From the NCBI RefSeq assembly GCF_028747785.1, contig NZ_CP118160.1:92773-156772 (forward strand): DNA of 64,000 nt. The letters run 5' to 3'. A program made the position numbers and the translations under genes. The stretch comes from Halosimplex aquaticum. Its GTDB lineage: Archaea > Halobacteriota > Halobacteria > Halobacteriales > Haloarculaceae. The notes under the pieces were generated by a model. The model was not told the origin of the DNA. It searched no databases and worked only from the letters and a program-made list of their open reading frames with translations. Positions within the stretch are counted from its first letter, which is position 1, and every line of letters begins with the position of its first letter. This document shows positions 24,685 through 32,171 of the stretch, piece after piece.

Positions 24685-24811
24685 GGGACGGTGGAAGAGC
24701 CTGGCATTCACACACTCTCACCGAGTTTTCACCGGAGAGCCGGTGCGACGGTGAGAGTTCCTTCGTCTCACCTGTAATGAGAACACGCAGGTTCGAATCC
24801 TGCCCGTCCCA
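24685..24811 (+). tRNA. tRNA-Thr (anticodon TGT) with an internal insertion
   Basis: Acceptor GGGACGG/CCGTCCC, D-arm GAAGAGCCTGGCATTC, anticodon arm TCTCA-CCTGTAA-TGAGA (anticodon TGT; position 33 is C), T-arm GCAGG-TTCGAAT-CCTGC, discriminator A. About 53 extra nt lie between the D-arm and the anticodon stem and form nested hairpins (see 24714-24758). This would be an intron at an unusual place, or an insertion that inactivates the gene. Confidence 0.7.
24714..24758 (+). repeat. Nested hairpin inside tRNA-Thr
   Basis: ACTCTCACCG (24714-24723) is perfectly complementary to CGGTGAGAGT (24749-24758). Within it CACCGG (24730-24735) pairs with CCGGTG (24740-24745) around AGAG. TCTCACC also occurs on both sides (about 24716 and 24766) as a direct repeat that could mark an insertion or a splice register. 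Confidence 0.65.
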
Positions 24812-24845
24812 CTGGCCGACGACTCGTTCCAGACGAGACCAACCC

Positions 24846-24918
24846 GCTCCAGTGGAGTAGCGGCCAAACTCACGGCCCTCTCACGGCCGAGCCCCCGGTT
24901 CGAATCCGGGCTGGAGCA
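24846..24918 (+). tRNA. tRNA-Glu (anticodon CTC)
   Basis: Acceptor GCTCCAG/CTGGAGC, U8 present, anticodon arm CGGCC-CTCTCAC-GGCCG (anticodon CTC, U33 present), T-arm CCCGG-TTCGAAT-CCGGG, discriminator A. Confidence 0.9.
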
Positions 24919-25023
24919 TTCTCCAACAGTCCGAGACCTCTCACTTCCAGCCGACGAGACTGAGGGACACGGACAGCTGTGGAGAACTAAGAGATGCCCA
25001 TGAGTGAGTTCCGAATTGTGTGC

Positions 25024-25094
25024 TGCGGGATAGGATAATGGCAGTCCACGGGGCTCATATCCCCGAGGCCCAGGTTCGACTCCTGGTCCCGCAA
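25024..25094 (+). tRNA. tRNA-Met (anticodon CAT), initiator-like anticodon stem
   Basis: Acceptor TGCGGGA/TCCCGCA, anticodon arm CGGGG-CTCATAT-CCCCG (anticodon CAT, U33 present), T-arm CCAGG-TTCGACT-CCTGG, discriminator A. The three consecutive G-C pairs next to the loop and the GGATA in the D-arm resemble initiator tRNA. A modified Ile(CAT) tRNA cannot be excluded. Confidence 0.82.
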
Positions 25095-25106
25095 TGGAGG
25101 ACAACA

Positions 25107-25511
25107 ATGGGACTATTCGATACAGTCGAACTCTACGACGATGTCCACCTGCCAGAGTACCCCGAAGGGATTACTCCTGCCGAGGACGTCGACTGGCAGA
25201 CGAAAGGCATCGATCGACCGACCATGGCCACATTTCGGATTACGGCGGACGGTCGGCTCCTCGAAGAGGAGTGGCACACCGAAGCGGTCCCGCCGGAAGA
25301 CCGGCCATACGCGAGCCGTGACGACGTCGACGAGGAAGATCTCCTCTACATGGCCGGCTGTCGGAACCGAGTCCACGACGGCTGGATCGAACGAGACGAC
25401 TACCACGGCCGCTTCGAGCTCAAACACTCCTTCGAGAATCTCGATACACTCGTCACGTATCAAGTGACGTTCACGCACGGGCAACTCGAGGGGTTCGAAC
25501 GCCTGCGATAA
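25107..25511 (+). CDS. Hypothetical protein inside the tRNA array
   Basis: 134 residues from ATG 25107 (MGLFDTVELYDDVHLPEYPE), 12 nt after tRNA-Met. An in-frame extension upstream would run through the tRNA and is rejected. The protein is a compact beta-rich acidic protein with RFELKHSFENLDTLVTYQVT near the C terminus. It resembles small proteins of haloarchaeal plasmids and viruses. Function unknown. Confidence 0.7.
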   Translation: MGLFDTVELYDDVHLPEYPEGITPAEDVDWQTKGIDRPTMATFRITADGRLLEEEWHTEAVPPEDRPYASRDDVDEEDLLYMAGCRNRVHDGWIERDDYHGRFELKHSFENLDTLVTYQVTFTHGQLEGFERLR

Positions 25512-25559
25512 TCCGTGCGTATCCGCCGCACCTCAGCGCTTGATTTCGTCCCTACTGCG

Positions 25560-25634
25560 CTCCCGGAGTCTCCGTTGGCGAGAGACGCCACCCTTTCAAG
25601 GTGGAGGTCGGGGGTTCGATTCCCCTCGGGAGCA
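25560..25634 (+). tRNA. tRNA-Glu (anticodon TTC)
   Basis: Acceptor GCTCCCG/CGGGAGC, D-stem GTCT/AGAC, anticodon arm CCACC-CTTTCAA-GGTGG (anticodon TTC, U33 present), T-arm GGGGG-TTCGATT-CCCCT, discriminator A. Positions 8-9 are GA, so U8 is missing. Its D-arm is nearly the same as that of tRNA-Gln at 23330. Confidence 0.88.
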
Positions 25635-25794
25635 CTCGGGGGGCTGGCCCTGACAGCGTTTTTTCCGTGTCTGACATAGCGGGCAGCCACGGATCCGTGA
25701 CGCTGTCACGGTCGGCTTTCCCCAAGCGTGTGGTCGTCGAGGTGGTGCGTTTCTTCGCCTGCAAAGCACACCAACGGGAGTCATAGCCCGTCGC

Positions 25795-25882
25795 GCCACC
25801 GGTTGCCCGACCGCACGTGGCGACCGTCGAGTCGGAGCATTGCTTCGCTAGGAACTCGCAGGTTCAAATCCTGTCGGTGGCG
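25795..25882 (+). tRNA. Type II tRNA, perhaps tRNA-Ser (anticodon CGA), poorly folding
   Basis: Acceptor GCCACCG/CGGTGGC, D-stem TGCC/GGCG, T-arm GCAGG-TTCAAAT-CCTGT and discriminator G are clear. The anticodon stem is weak: only CCG...CGG (25824-25835) pairs, around TCGAGT. If U33 is 25827 the anticodon is CGA (Ser). A variable region of about 20 nt fits a type II tRNA. Identity is tentative. Confidence 0.5.
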
Positions 25883-25985
25883 CAGTCCATCGAGAACATC
25901 CCGGACAAAGAGCGTACGAGAGGACGCTCGACACCGGTCCCGCTCCGACAGTTTTCCGGTCGCCGTGTCGCCAGTGGCCGTCGAT

Positions 25986-26040
25986 CTGGAGCGCTACGTC
26001 GATGGCACATTACGGGTTCGAATCCCGTCGTTCGCTCCAG
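25986..26040 (+). ncRNA. tRNA-like minihelix with a T-arm
   Basis: CTGGAGCG (25986-25993) pairs with CGCTCCAG (26033-26040). Between them is a perfect T-arm ACGGG-TTCGAAT-CCCGT (26012-26028) but no room for D and anticodon arms. Alternatively the T-arm belongs to a longer degenerate tRNA beginning near 25912 (GCGTACG, one mismatch with CGTTCGC). It may be a tRNA remnant or a small tRNA-like RNA. Confidence 0.4.
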
Positions 26041-26059
26041 AAATTGTCCGGCCACTCGT

Positions 26060-26134
26060 GTTCCCGTAGCTCAGTCAGGACAGAGCACCGGCCTTCGAAG
26101 CCGGGTGTCGCACGTTCGAATCGTGCCGGGAACG
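26060..26134 (+). tRNA. tRNA-Arg (anticodon TCG)
   Basis: Textbook cloverleaf: acceptor GTTCCCG/CGGGAAC, D-arm GCTC...GAGC, anticodon arm CCGGC-CTTCGAA-GCCGG (anticodon TCG, U33 present), T-arm GCACG-TTCGAAT-CGTGC. It is the last tRNA before the TROVE gene. Confidence 0.93.
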
Positions 26135-26247
26135 TCCAGCCGAGCGAAGCGAGGCTGGTTCGGGAAGTTTCTCTCCCGATACTCGCTGCTCACAGAGCGT
26201 GTGGGCAGCTGCGATCGGAGTCGCCTGTTGCGGCTCCGGGTGATAGG

Positions 26248-27777
26248 ATGGAATTCAACACGCCAAAGCAAACGGTCGCGGAGGCAACGCGGACCACCAA
26301 CTATGAAGGTGGAGAAGCGTTCGAGCCTGCCGACCCCCGACTCGCACTGTACAAGCGCACGATCAACCAACTGCTGGAGGGCTCGTTCTACGAGACCGAT
26401 GACGAGCAGCTGGCTGCTGTCGTTCACCAGTTCGATGCCGCCGCAAACGAGGATCCGGAGTTCGTCCTGAAGCTCGCAGCCTATGCGCGCCAGGAGCTCT
26501 ACTTGCGGGACATCCCACAAGTGCTACTCGTACTGGCGGCCAACGACGACCGGTTCAAGGACGACTCCCCCGAGTCGCTCATCCGCGAATGGGCGCCGGC
26601 GATCATCCAGCGGATGGACGAGACGGCCACCGCGCTCGCGGTCCACGATCAGCTGTTTGGCGGGACTGCGCCGTGGCCGCTTCGACGCGGGATCGAGGAC
26701 GCGCTGGTGGAGATGGCCGACGCCTACACGCTGGGCAAGTACGAGCTGTCGCGGCGCGAGGTGACGCTATACGACGTCTTCAACCGCGTCCACCCCACGC
26801 CCGTCGACGCCGAGCAGGAAGCGCTCTTCGAGCGGTTCATGCGCGGCGGCCTCGACAACTATCCCGACGTCGACCCGTTGCCGGCGCCCAACACCTGGGA
26901 GACGGTTATCTCCGAGCGCGGCAACACCCAAGCCGCCTGGGAACTGCTCATCGAGGACGACGAGTACACGTTGCCCATCTTCGCATCGATCCGGAACCTC
27001 CGGAACATGCTCGAAGCCGGCGTTCCGGAGGACACCGTCGTGGATCACCTCGACCTGGAGGCAGTCCGACACGCGCCGCTGTACCCGTTCCGGTACTACC
27101 AGGCCTACACCGCGCTGCAAGACGCGGATGTCCAGGCACCGACGGTCGAGCAGTGGCTCGAAGACGCAATTGATGTCGCGGTCGAGACGGTGCCTGGCGG
27201 ATTCGGCGATACCTTTGTCGCGGTCGACCTGTCGGGATCGATGGATCAGCCGCTGTCCGCGAACAGCACGCTCCGATTGAAGGAGATCGGTGCGTTGTTC
27301 GGTGCGATCCTGGCCGACCAGGGTGCCGACGTCGGCGGGTTCGGCGACGACTTCCAGACCGTTCCGATGCACGTCGACACGCCAGTACTGCAGCGCCAAG
27401 CGGCGGTGTTGGCATTCGACGAGGACGTCGGGAACTCGACGAACGGCTGGAAGGCGATCAAGCACCTCCACGACCGAGGGGATGCTGTTGAACGGATCGT
27501 CGTCTTCACCGATATGCAGATCTGGGCCAACACGCCGTTCACGGCCCGCGATTCCCAGACGGTCAAAGACGCGTTCGATACGTATCGGGACGAGGTGTCT
27601 GCGGACACCGCGCTGTATCTCGTCGATCTCGCGGCCTACGGCGACCTGGTGACGCCAGAAGGCTACGAGAACGTCTACAACATCTCGGGATGGTCGGAGA
27701 ACGTCCTCTCGTTCATCGAACACGCCGAGAATCCGAAGCAGATCATCGATGAGATCGAGGCGTTCGAACTGACCTAG
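26248..27777 (+). CDS. TROVE-domain RNA-binding protein (Ro60 homologue)
   Basis: 509 residues from ATG 26248. The frame is open further upstream but crosses tRNA-Arg, so that start is rejected. Residues 1-310 are helical repeats of the TROVE type (EFVLKLAAYARQELYLRDIP, then FASIRNLRNMLEAGV). Residues 325-509 form a von Willebrand A domain with a MIDAS motif DLSGSM (DxSxS) and FTDMQIW. Ro60/Rsr proteins form a ring that binds misfolded small RNAs and Y RNAs, some of which mimic tRNA. Here the gene lies inside a tRNA array, between tRNA-Arg and tRNA-Gly, in the same direction. Cytoplasmic; likely co-transcribed with or beside the tRNAs. Confidence 0.88.
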   Translation: MEFNTPKQTVAEATRTTNYEGGEAFEPADPRLALYKRTINQLLEGSFYETDDEQLAAVVHQFDAAANEDPEFVLKLAAYARQELYLRDIPQVLLVLAANDDRFKDDSPESLIREWAPAIIQRMDETATALAVHDQLFGGTAPWPLRRGIEDALVEMADAYTLGKYELSRREVTLYDVFNRVHPTPVDAEQEALFERFMRGGLDNYPDVDPLPAPNTWETVISERGNTQAAWELLIEDDEYTLPIFASIRNLRNMLEAGVPEDTVVDHLDLEAVRHAPLYPFRYYQAYTALQDADVQAPTVEQWLEDAIDVAVETVPGGFGDTFVAVDLSGSMDQPLSANSTLRLKEIGALFGAILADQGADVGGFGDDFQTVPMHVDTPVLQRQAAVLAFDEDVGNSTNGWKAIKHLHDRGDAVERIVVFTDMQIWANTPFTARDSQTVKDAFDTYRDEVSADTALYLVDLAAYGDLVTPEGYENVYNISGWSENVLSFIEHAENPKQIIDEIEAFELT

Positions 27778-27804
27778 CCCTGTTCGGATCTTTTCTTTGA
27801 GGAT

Positions 27805-27877
27805 GCGCGAGTGGTGGAGTTCGGAAACACGCGGTCGTGCCACGACCGAGACGGGCGTTCGAATCGTCCCTCGTGCA
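27805..27877 (+). tRNA. tRNA-Gly (anticodon GCC)
   Basis: Acceptor GCGCGAG/CTCGTGC with one G-T pair, D-stem GTG/CAC, anticodon arm CGGTC-GTGCCAC-GACCG (anticodon GCC, U33 present), T-arm GGGCG-TTCGAAT-CGTCC, discriminator A. It lies 27 nt after the TROVE stop and is the last tRNA of the array. Confidence 0.88.
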
Positions 27878-27936
27878 CTCAGAGTACAGTTGTCGAACAT
27901 CTGGCCCGTGAGACGCGCCTCAACGGAGATGATAAT

Positions 27937-28230
27937 ATGGCAGTATCCAATACCACCGACCTAGACTCGACGACAATTGCCGTCGTGACGATTCGAATCC
28001 CCTGCGGCGCGGATGGGGACCTCGTCACTGACGCTGAGAAGCGTCTCTCGCGGCCCGAAACTATCGATAACGTCACGATTGACGAACTGGATAGTATCGA
28101 GCCACAGCTGTCAGCCACACACATCACCGTCGAAATTACGGTCCTATGGGCTACGGCGATTGGCGAGGAAGAGGTCAGAGACAGACTGGCTGGTGTCTCG
28201 GGACTTGAGTCAGTCAGACGGATTGCATAG
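27937..28230 (+). CDS. Small hypothetical protein at the end of the tRNA array
   Basis: 97 residues from ATG 27937: LDSTTIAVVTIRIPCGADGD, then VTIDELDSIEPQLSATHITV, then EEVRDRLAGVSGLESVRRIA. Two strand-helix repeats suggest a ferredoxin-like or ACT-like small fold. It lies 59 nt after tRNA-Gly. Function unknown. Confidence 0.6.
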   Translation: MAVSNTTDLDSTTIAVVTIRIPCGADGDLVTDAEKRLSRPETIDNVTIDELDSIEPQLSATHITVEITVLWATAIGEEEVRDRLAGVSGLESVRRIA

Positions 28231-28301
28231 GCCGTTCAGAACGGCATAGCCGAAAGTGTAGTAATTTATTTGACTCTTACCAAAATATTGGCACCTGATA
28301 G

Positions 28302-28976
28302 ATGTACGAACCGTTTGATGAGACTGCTGCTAGAGTGTTGCTCGCAGTCAATCCTGGGGATTCGATCCGAACGGTAGCCCAACATCTCCACACCCCCTAC
28401 GAAACGGTTCGACAAGCAGTCAATCAACTAGAGGATAGGGGGTATCTTCGATATGATGATGGACTGTTCGTGACCGACGATCGCGTCCGTAAGGCGGCAC
28501 GAGACCTGCTAGTCACAAGTGCCGGCGTGAATCCACCGTCCATCGAAGAGGCGTACGTACTCCCACAGTTCGGTGACTGGCCCTTCGCCTTTACACAGGT
28601 GGACGCCGTCTACGTGTGGACTCAGGGCGGCTACCAGGTCGGTCGCGACCCTGACGACTACCCGCTCTTTCTTACCGTCCTCGAGGAGGATGCCGACGCC
28701 TGGCAGCGTTTTTTCGAACGATTTGGAATCCCGACAGGATTTGAGCGTCGACCGGAGGACTCGTTTGAAGCCCCTCTCCAAGTCGTCCTCGACGAGCGTT
28801 CGGTGCTCAACCCCGACCACGTCGAAGGATATCCAGTCATTTCTCGGGGCGAGACGATAGAGTTCATGCGGGAGCATTATGCGACGTTTCAGTCGGCACT
28901 TGCTATGCTCAATCGTATGTACGACGATCTCGATCTCGACGTTTCCTACCGTGAGTCAGAGAGAGAATGGTCGTGA
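28302..28976 (+). CDS. Winged-helix protein of the three-copy family (copy 3)
   Basis: 224 residues. Winged helix DSIRTVAQHLHTPYETVRQA, then signature EEAYVLPQFGDWPFAFTQVD and VYVWTQGGYQVGRDPDDYPL, then a C-terminal helix (FQSALAMLNRMYDDLDLD). Same layout and length as the protein at 7208, with clear sequence divergence. A TATA-like TATTT region precedes ATG 28302. Role unknown; two intact copies suggest maintenance by selection. Confidence 0.72.
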   Translation: MYEPFDETAARVLLAVNPGDSIRTVAQHLHTPYETVRQAVNQLEDRGYLRYDDGLFVTDDRVRKAARDLLVTSAGVNPPSIEEAYVLPQFGDWPFAFTQVDAVYVWTQGGYQVGRDPDDYPLFLTVLEEDADAWQRFFERFGIPTGFERRPEDSFEAPLQVVLDERSVLNPDHVEGYPVISRGETIEFMREHYATFQSALAMLNRMYDDLDLDVSYRESEREWS

Positions 28977-29123
28977 TCTTCACAGCACCAATTGAGTTCT
29001 CGACCTCCGCTACGGTGAGGTTTATTTGATTGCCGTTGGTTTGACATCGACGGCGTCCCCGGGTTGCTATTTTTGAATAGTTTGCTATTCATACTCTTCA
29101 GCCCGTGACGGGACGATATCTTA

Positions 29124-29164
29124 TTAACCAACAAATCTATGCCGATGCGCGCTTTGTTGGTTAA
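29124..29164. repeat. Long inverted repeat TTAACCAACA, site 1
   Basis: TTAACCAACAAA at 29124-29135 and TTTGTTGGTTAA at 29153-29164 are perfect 12-bp arms around a 17-nt spacer. Three more sites with the same arm sequence are at 32283, 37964 and 39606. It ends 17 nt before ATG 29181. Confidence 0.8.
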
Positions 29165-29180
29165 CACGAGGCGACCGCTG

Positions 29181-29504
29181 ATGTCCTACGAGCCACCGAC
29201 GCCGCCGGCGGAACTCCCGACAGACCTCGTCAATACGCTCAACGGGTCCTCTTCTGAGCAGCTCCAGCACGTTGCCCGCTACGTTGAAGAGCTAGCTGAG
29301 CACAAAGCTCGCGAGGCACGTCTCGAAAAGGACTCAGATGAAAGCGAAATCGAAGAACGTCCCGACGATCTGCCGGACGACGTCCCGGCGAAGGCCACGA
29401 TCACGATCAAGGAGATTAACGACAACCGCTACTACTACTGGCAGTGGCGAGAAGGCGAAAAAGTTCGTTCCCAGTATAAAGGCCCCGTCAATCCCGACGA
29501 GTAG
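29181..29504 (+). CDS. DUF6788-like small protein
   Basis: 107 residues from ATG 29181. A helical N terminus (LQHVARYVEELAEHKAREAR) is followed by ATITIKEINDNRYYYWQWRE and GEKVRSQYKGPV, a pattern seen in small haloarchaeal proteins related to DUF6788. Its start lies directly behind inverted repeat site 1, which may control it. Function unknown. Confidence 0.65.
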   Translation: MSYEPPTPPAELPTDLVNTLNGSSSEQLQHVARYVEELAEHKAREARLEKDSDESEIEERPDDLPDDVPAKATITIKEINDNRYYYWQWREGEKVRSQYKGPVNPDE

Positions 29505-29560
29505 AGGGTGGTGAACCGTAGCCGAGGGTTTTGTCAAGCGCAATTAGTAGCAGAGGACAC

Positions 29561-29807
29561 ACCCCACAGTGTGAATGGATTCAACCCCACCCCACAGTGT
29601 GAATGTGTCCGGTCAGCCCAGACAGGTAACACTCGGAGAGAACAGACCCACCCCACGTTTCCGTCGTAACTGGAGGTCGGTGGAGGGAACGCAGCCACGA
29701 TTGAGGGGGTCAGACCCCCCACGTTTCCGTCGTTTCGTCACCCCGCCCAAAGTCGATTATTGGGAGGACAAGACGACCTCGGATCACCCACCCCACGTTT
29801 CCGACGT
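29561..29807 (+). repeat. ORB-like repeats downstream of orc1
   Basis: Two copies of ACCCCACAGTGTGAAT (29561, 29589) and three of CCCCACGTTTCCGWCGT (about 29650, 29716, 29790), all in the same orientation. Read on the other strand the latter is ACG(A/T)CGGAAACGTGGGG, which resembles haloarchaeal origin recognition boxes. These are likely Orc1/Cdc6 binding sites at the 3' side of the orc1 gene. No gene is in this 350-nt stretch. Confidence 0.65.
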
Positions 29808-29858
29808 ATCGGGAGATACACTCGTGATCAGGGGTGTGGTCAGCGACCGAAACGGGAG

Positions 29859-31133
29859 CTAGGCCAAGTCTTCCAACCGGCTGTCCCGGAGGACAGATTT
29901 CAGCACGATGCCGGTGTCCTGAACCAGCCGGTGCTCGAGATAACTGCCTTCACCCCGGCCACCACCAGTCCGAGTTGATTCAACGACACCGAGGAACGCC
30001 TGCTCTTTCAACAGTTCGTAGACGCGGTGCTCGCTGAGAGTCTTCGCGTCAGCCTTCTCTGTCGTCGCCTGATACCGTTCGTAAATCCGGTTGGTAGAGA
30101 ATCCATCCTCGTTCGGATTCTCTTCGGTGAGCAGCGCGAGCGAATAGAGGATGAATTTGACCTGGGTCGTCGACCCACGTAGCAGCTCCTCGAACCGATC
30201 GATTTCGGCCCACTCCTGGGCATCGCGAACGTGTTCCTCGACGACCGTCTCGACGTTTTCTCGCTCGGCTAGTTCCCCGGCGTGACGAAGAATTTCGATT
30301 GCCTTTCTGGCGTCACCGTGTTCTTGGGCGGCTGCCGCCGTCAGCGGGATCACATCATCCGAGAGAACGCCATCGTGGAACGCGTCCCGTCGGTGCTTCA
30401 TAATCTCGCGCAGTTGATTCGCGTCGTAGGGTTGGAAGACAAACTCCTCCTCGCGAAGACTGGACTTGACGCGTTCGTTCAGCTGGTCGCGATACTCGAT
30501 CTTGTTACTGACTGCGATGACGCCCAAGTGGCAATCAGCTTTCCCCGATTCGCGGGCCCGCGACAACTGCATAAGAATATCGTCGTCATCGAGTCGGTCC
30601 ACCTCGTCGAGGATGATGATAACTGACTCGTAGGCAGTATCCAGAATCTCCCAGAGATAGTCGTAGTATTCACCGCTGCCAATCCCTGCGCGTGGAATAT
30701 CGAAGTCAGTCTCGTCCGTCTCGTTGAGTGAACGAGTTACCGTCCTCGCGACGCGTGTCTGTGTGTTGTGCTGCGCGCAGTCGACGTAGACCGTGCCGAC
30801 GGACACACCGTTCGACTCCGCGGCTCGGCGGGCTCGTTCGGTGACGTGACGGGCAACGAGCGACTTCCCGGTTCCCGTTTTGCCGTAAATAATCACGTTG
30901 TTGGGCGGATCGCCACGAACGATCGGCCTGAGTTCAGCAGCAACGGCCTTGATCTCGCCATCCCGGCCGACGATACGGCCGCTTTCAGGGACGTGGCCAA
31001 CCTTCAGCAGTTCCTTTCGAGCGAAAATGTTGGCTCGGTCGGGGTCGTCTTCATCAAAGTCAAAGAGGGGATCGTCAGCGGGATCCTCGTAGCGTCCGTC
31101 GAAGTCAGAGAGTTGGGACGGTTCCTCAGCCAT
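29859..31133 (-). CDS. Orc1/Cdc6 replication initiator
   Basis: 424 residues from ATG 31133. Walker A GKTGTGKSL near residue 84, Walker B IIILDEVDRLDD near residue 160, sensor 1 LGVIAVSNKI, and a C-terminal winged helix (FILYSLALLTEENPN, then YELLKEQAFLGVVESTR). This is the archaeal Orc1/Cdc6 family, which binds ORB repeats and opens the origin. ORB-like repeats lie on both sides of the gene, so it probably initiates at the adjacent origin. Complete. Confidence 0.92.
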   Translation of the reverse strand: MAEEPSQLSDFDGRYEDPADDPLFDFDEDDPDRANIFARKELLKVGHVPESGRIVGRDGEIKAVAAELRPIVRGDPPNNVIIYGKTGTGKSLVARHVTERARRAAESNGVSVGTVYVDCAQHNTQTRVARTVTRSLNETDETDFDIPRAGIGSGEYYDYLWEILDTAYESVIIILDEVDRLDDDDILMQLSRARESGKADCHLGVIAVSNKIEYRDQLNERVKSSLREEEFVFQPYDANQLREIMKHRRDAFHDGVLSDDVIPLTAAAAQEHGDARKAIEILRHAGELAERENVETVVEEHVRDAQEWAEIDRFEELLRGSTTQVKFILYSLALLTEENPNEDGFSTNRIYERYQATTEKADAKTLSEHRVYELLKEQAFLGVVESTRTGGGRGEGSYLEHRLVQDTGIVLKSVLRDSRLEDLA

Positions 31134-31308
31134 CAATATCAGATATCGCGGATGGGACCTACTTAATGATTTGGCTACCTCGACCAGAGTGTAAATCGGG
31201 CTATGGTCGTCTTCTGATGTTTCGTCGCTGGCGTATCATCCTCACAAAGGTTCGAGTCGGTCCCGAGTGAAATCGGATTCGGAGCAAGAGTTACCGACGC
31301 AAACCGGC

Positions 31309-31837
31309 ACCCCCAATCCAGAGTGAAAGCGCCGGACCGGAGCGGGTTTGACACACCCCTGGTCAAGAGTGAATAGCCCTCCATCCGGTGAGCAGCGTAC
31401 TTGGTTGAGACGACACCCCCCGTCCAGAGTGTATCTCCCGAACTGGGGAATCAATCATTTCTATGAGAGGACACATCGGCACTGGATGTCTGACGCACGG
31501 CAGACACCCCTCGTCCAGAGTGAAAGCGCCGGTGTGACGAGCTGGAGTGGAGTGTGAATCTCGAATGATGGTGACGAGCGTTCGTCGGCACCCCCAGTCA
31601 AGAGTGAAGACGCAGGTCAGATCTCCAGCCGAAGTAAAGCAGGGTACAATCGGAACTGTCGGGATCGAGTATCTTGATTCCGATTGATGAGGGAGATCGG
31701 GAAATACCAATCCCGATTTTGGCTTTGATGCCGGTTCGGTGGTTGGTGAATAGTCAGAATGACGATTGTTCCTTCAACGTCTCATAATACGCGGACGATG
31801 GAATCGAACCCCCACACCCCTCGTCCAGAGTGAAACG
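31309..31837 (+). repeat. ORB-like direct repeats upstream of orc1
   Basis: Copies start at about 31309, 31354, 31414, 31505, 31589 and 31815. The best form is CACCCCTCGTCCAGAGTGAA; others vary in the middle (CAATCCAGAG, TGGTCAAGAG, CAGTCAAGAG). All have the same orientation with irregular spacing. The spacing and variation rule out CRISPR. Likely initiator binding sites. Confidence 0.7.
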
Positions 31838-32171
31838 CTACGAGAGTCCCTCGGCTCACCGGGCGGGAACCACACGACGAGTCGGCTGGGAAGTACCGAA
31901 ATCACAAGACGTGAGACGAGTATCCCTCGAACAGCAGTCGTCACACAGTCGAAGATCCTCCAAACATACCAACCTGCATAGTATTACCTAGAAGTTTTAT
32001 TACTACCTACCCCCTACCACTCTCCAAGTGCATTCAGCACAGGAAAGAGGACGAAGGCGGCATTCGTCCGGGTGGTTTCGAACCGCTGCTCGTGTTTGCT
32101 GTTCCATTTCTTCCGTGTTCTCTCGTCTCAGGCAGTCTTACCGTGATTCTTGCTGAGCTTCTCCCACGAGA

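Noticed and set aside
25020..25106. Upstream start for the 25107 gene inside tRNA-Met
   Set aside because: The sequence is accounted for by the tRNA cloverleaf, so the internal ATG 25107 is preferred.
25912..26035. Intron-containing tRNA-Lys(TTT)
   Set aside because: A D-stem GGAC/GTCC and a loop with TTT can be drawn, but the acceptor has a mismatch and 50 unexplained nt lie before the T-arm. Kept only as an alternative to the minihelix.
26002..26247. N-terminal extension of the TROVE gene to an upstream start
   Set aside because: The frame is open but passes through the full tRNA-Arg and has no family similarity. ATG 26248 gives a normal TROVE start.
26767..27900. Long minus-strand open frame of 377 codons opposite the TROVE gene
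   Set aside because: It is the antisense shadow of a GC-rich coding gene. It is rich in Arg and Val with no motif and would run across tRNA-Gly.
31309..31837. CRISPR array
   Set aside because: Repeats are short, variable and irregularly spaced, have no uniform spacers and lie next to orc1. ORB-like sites explain them better.
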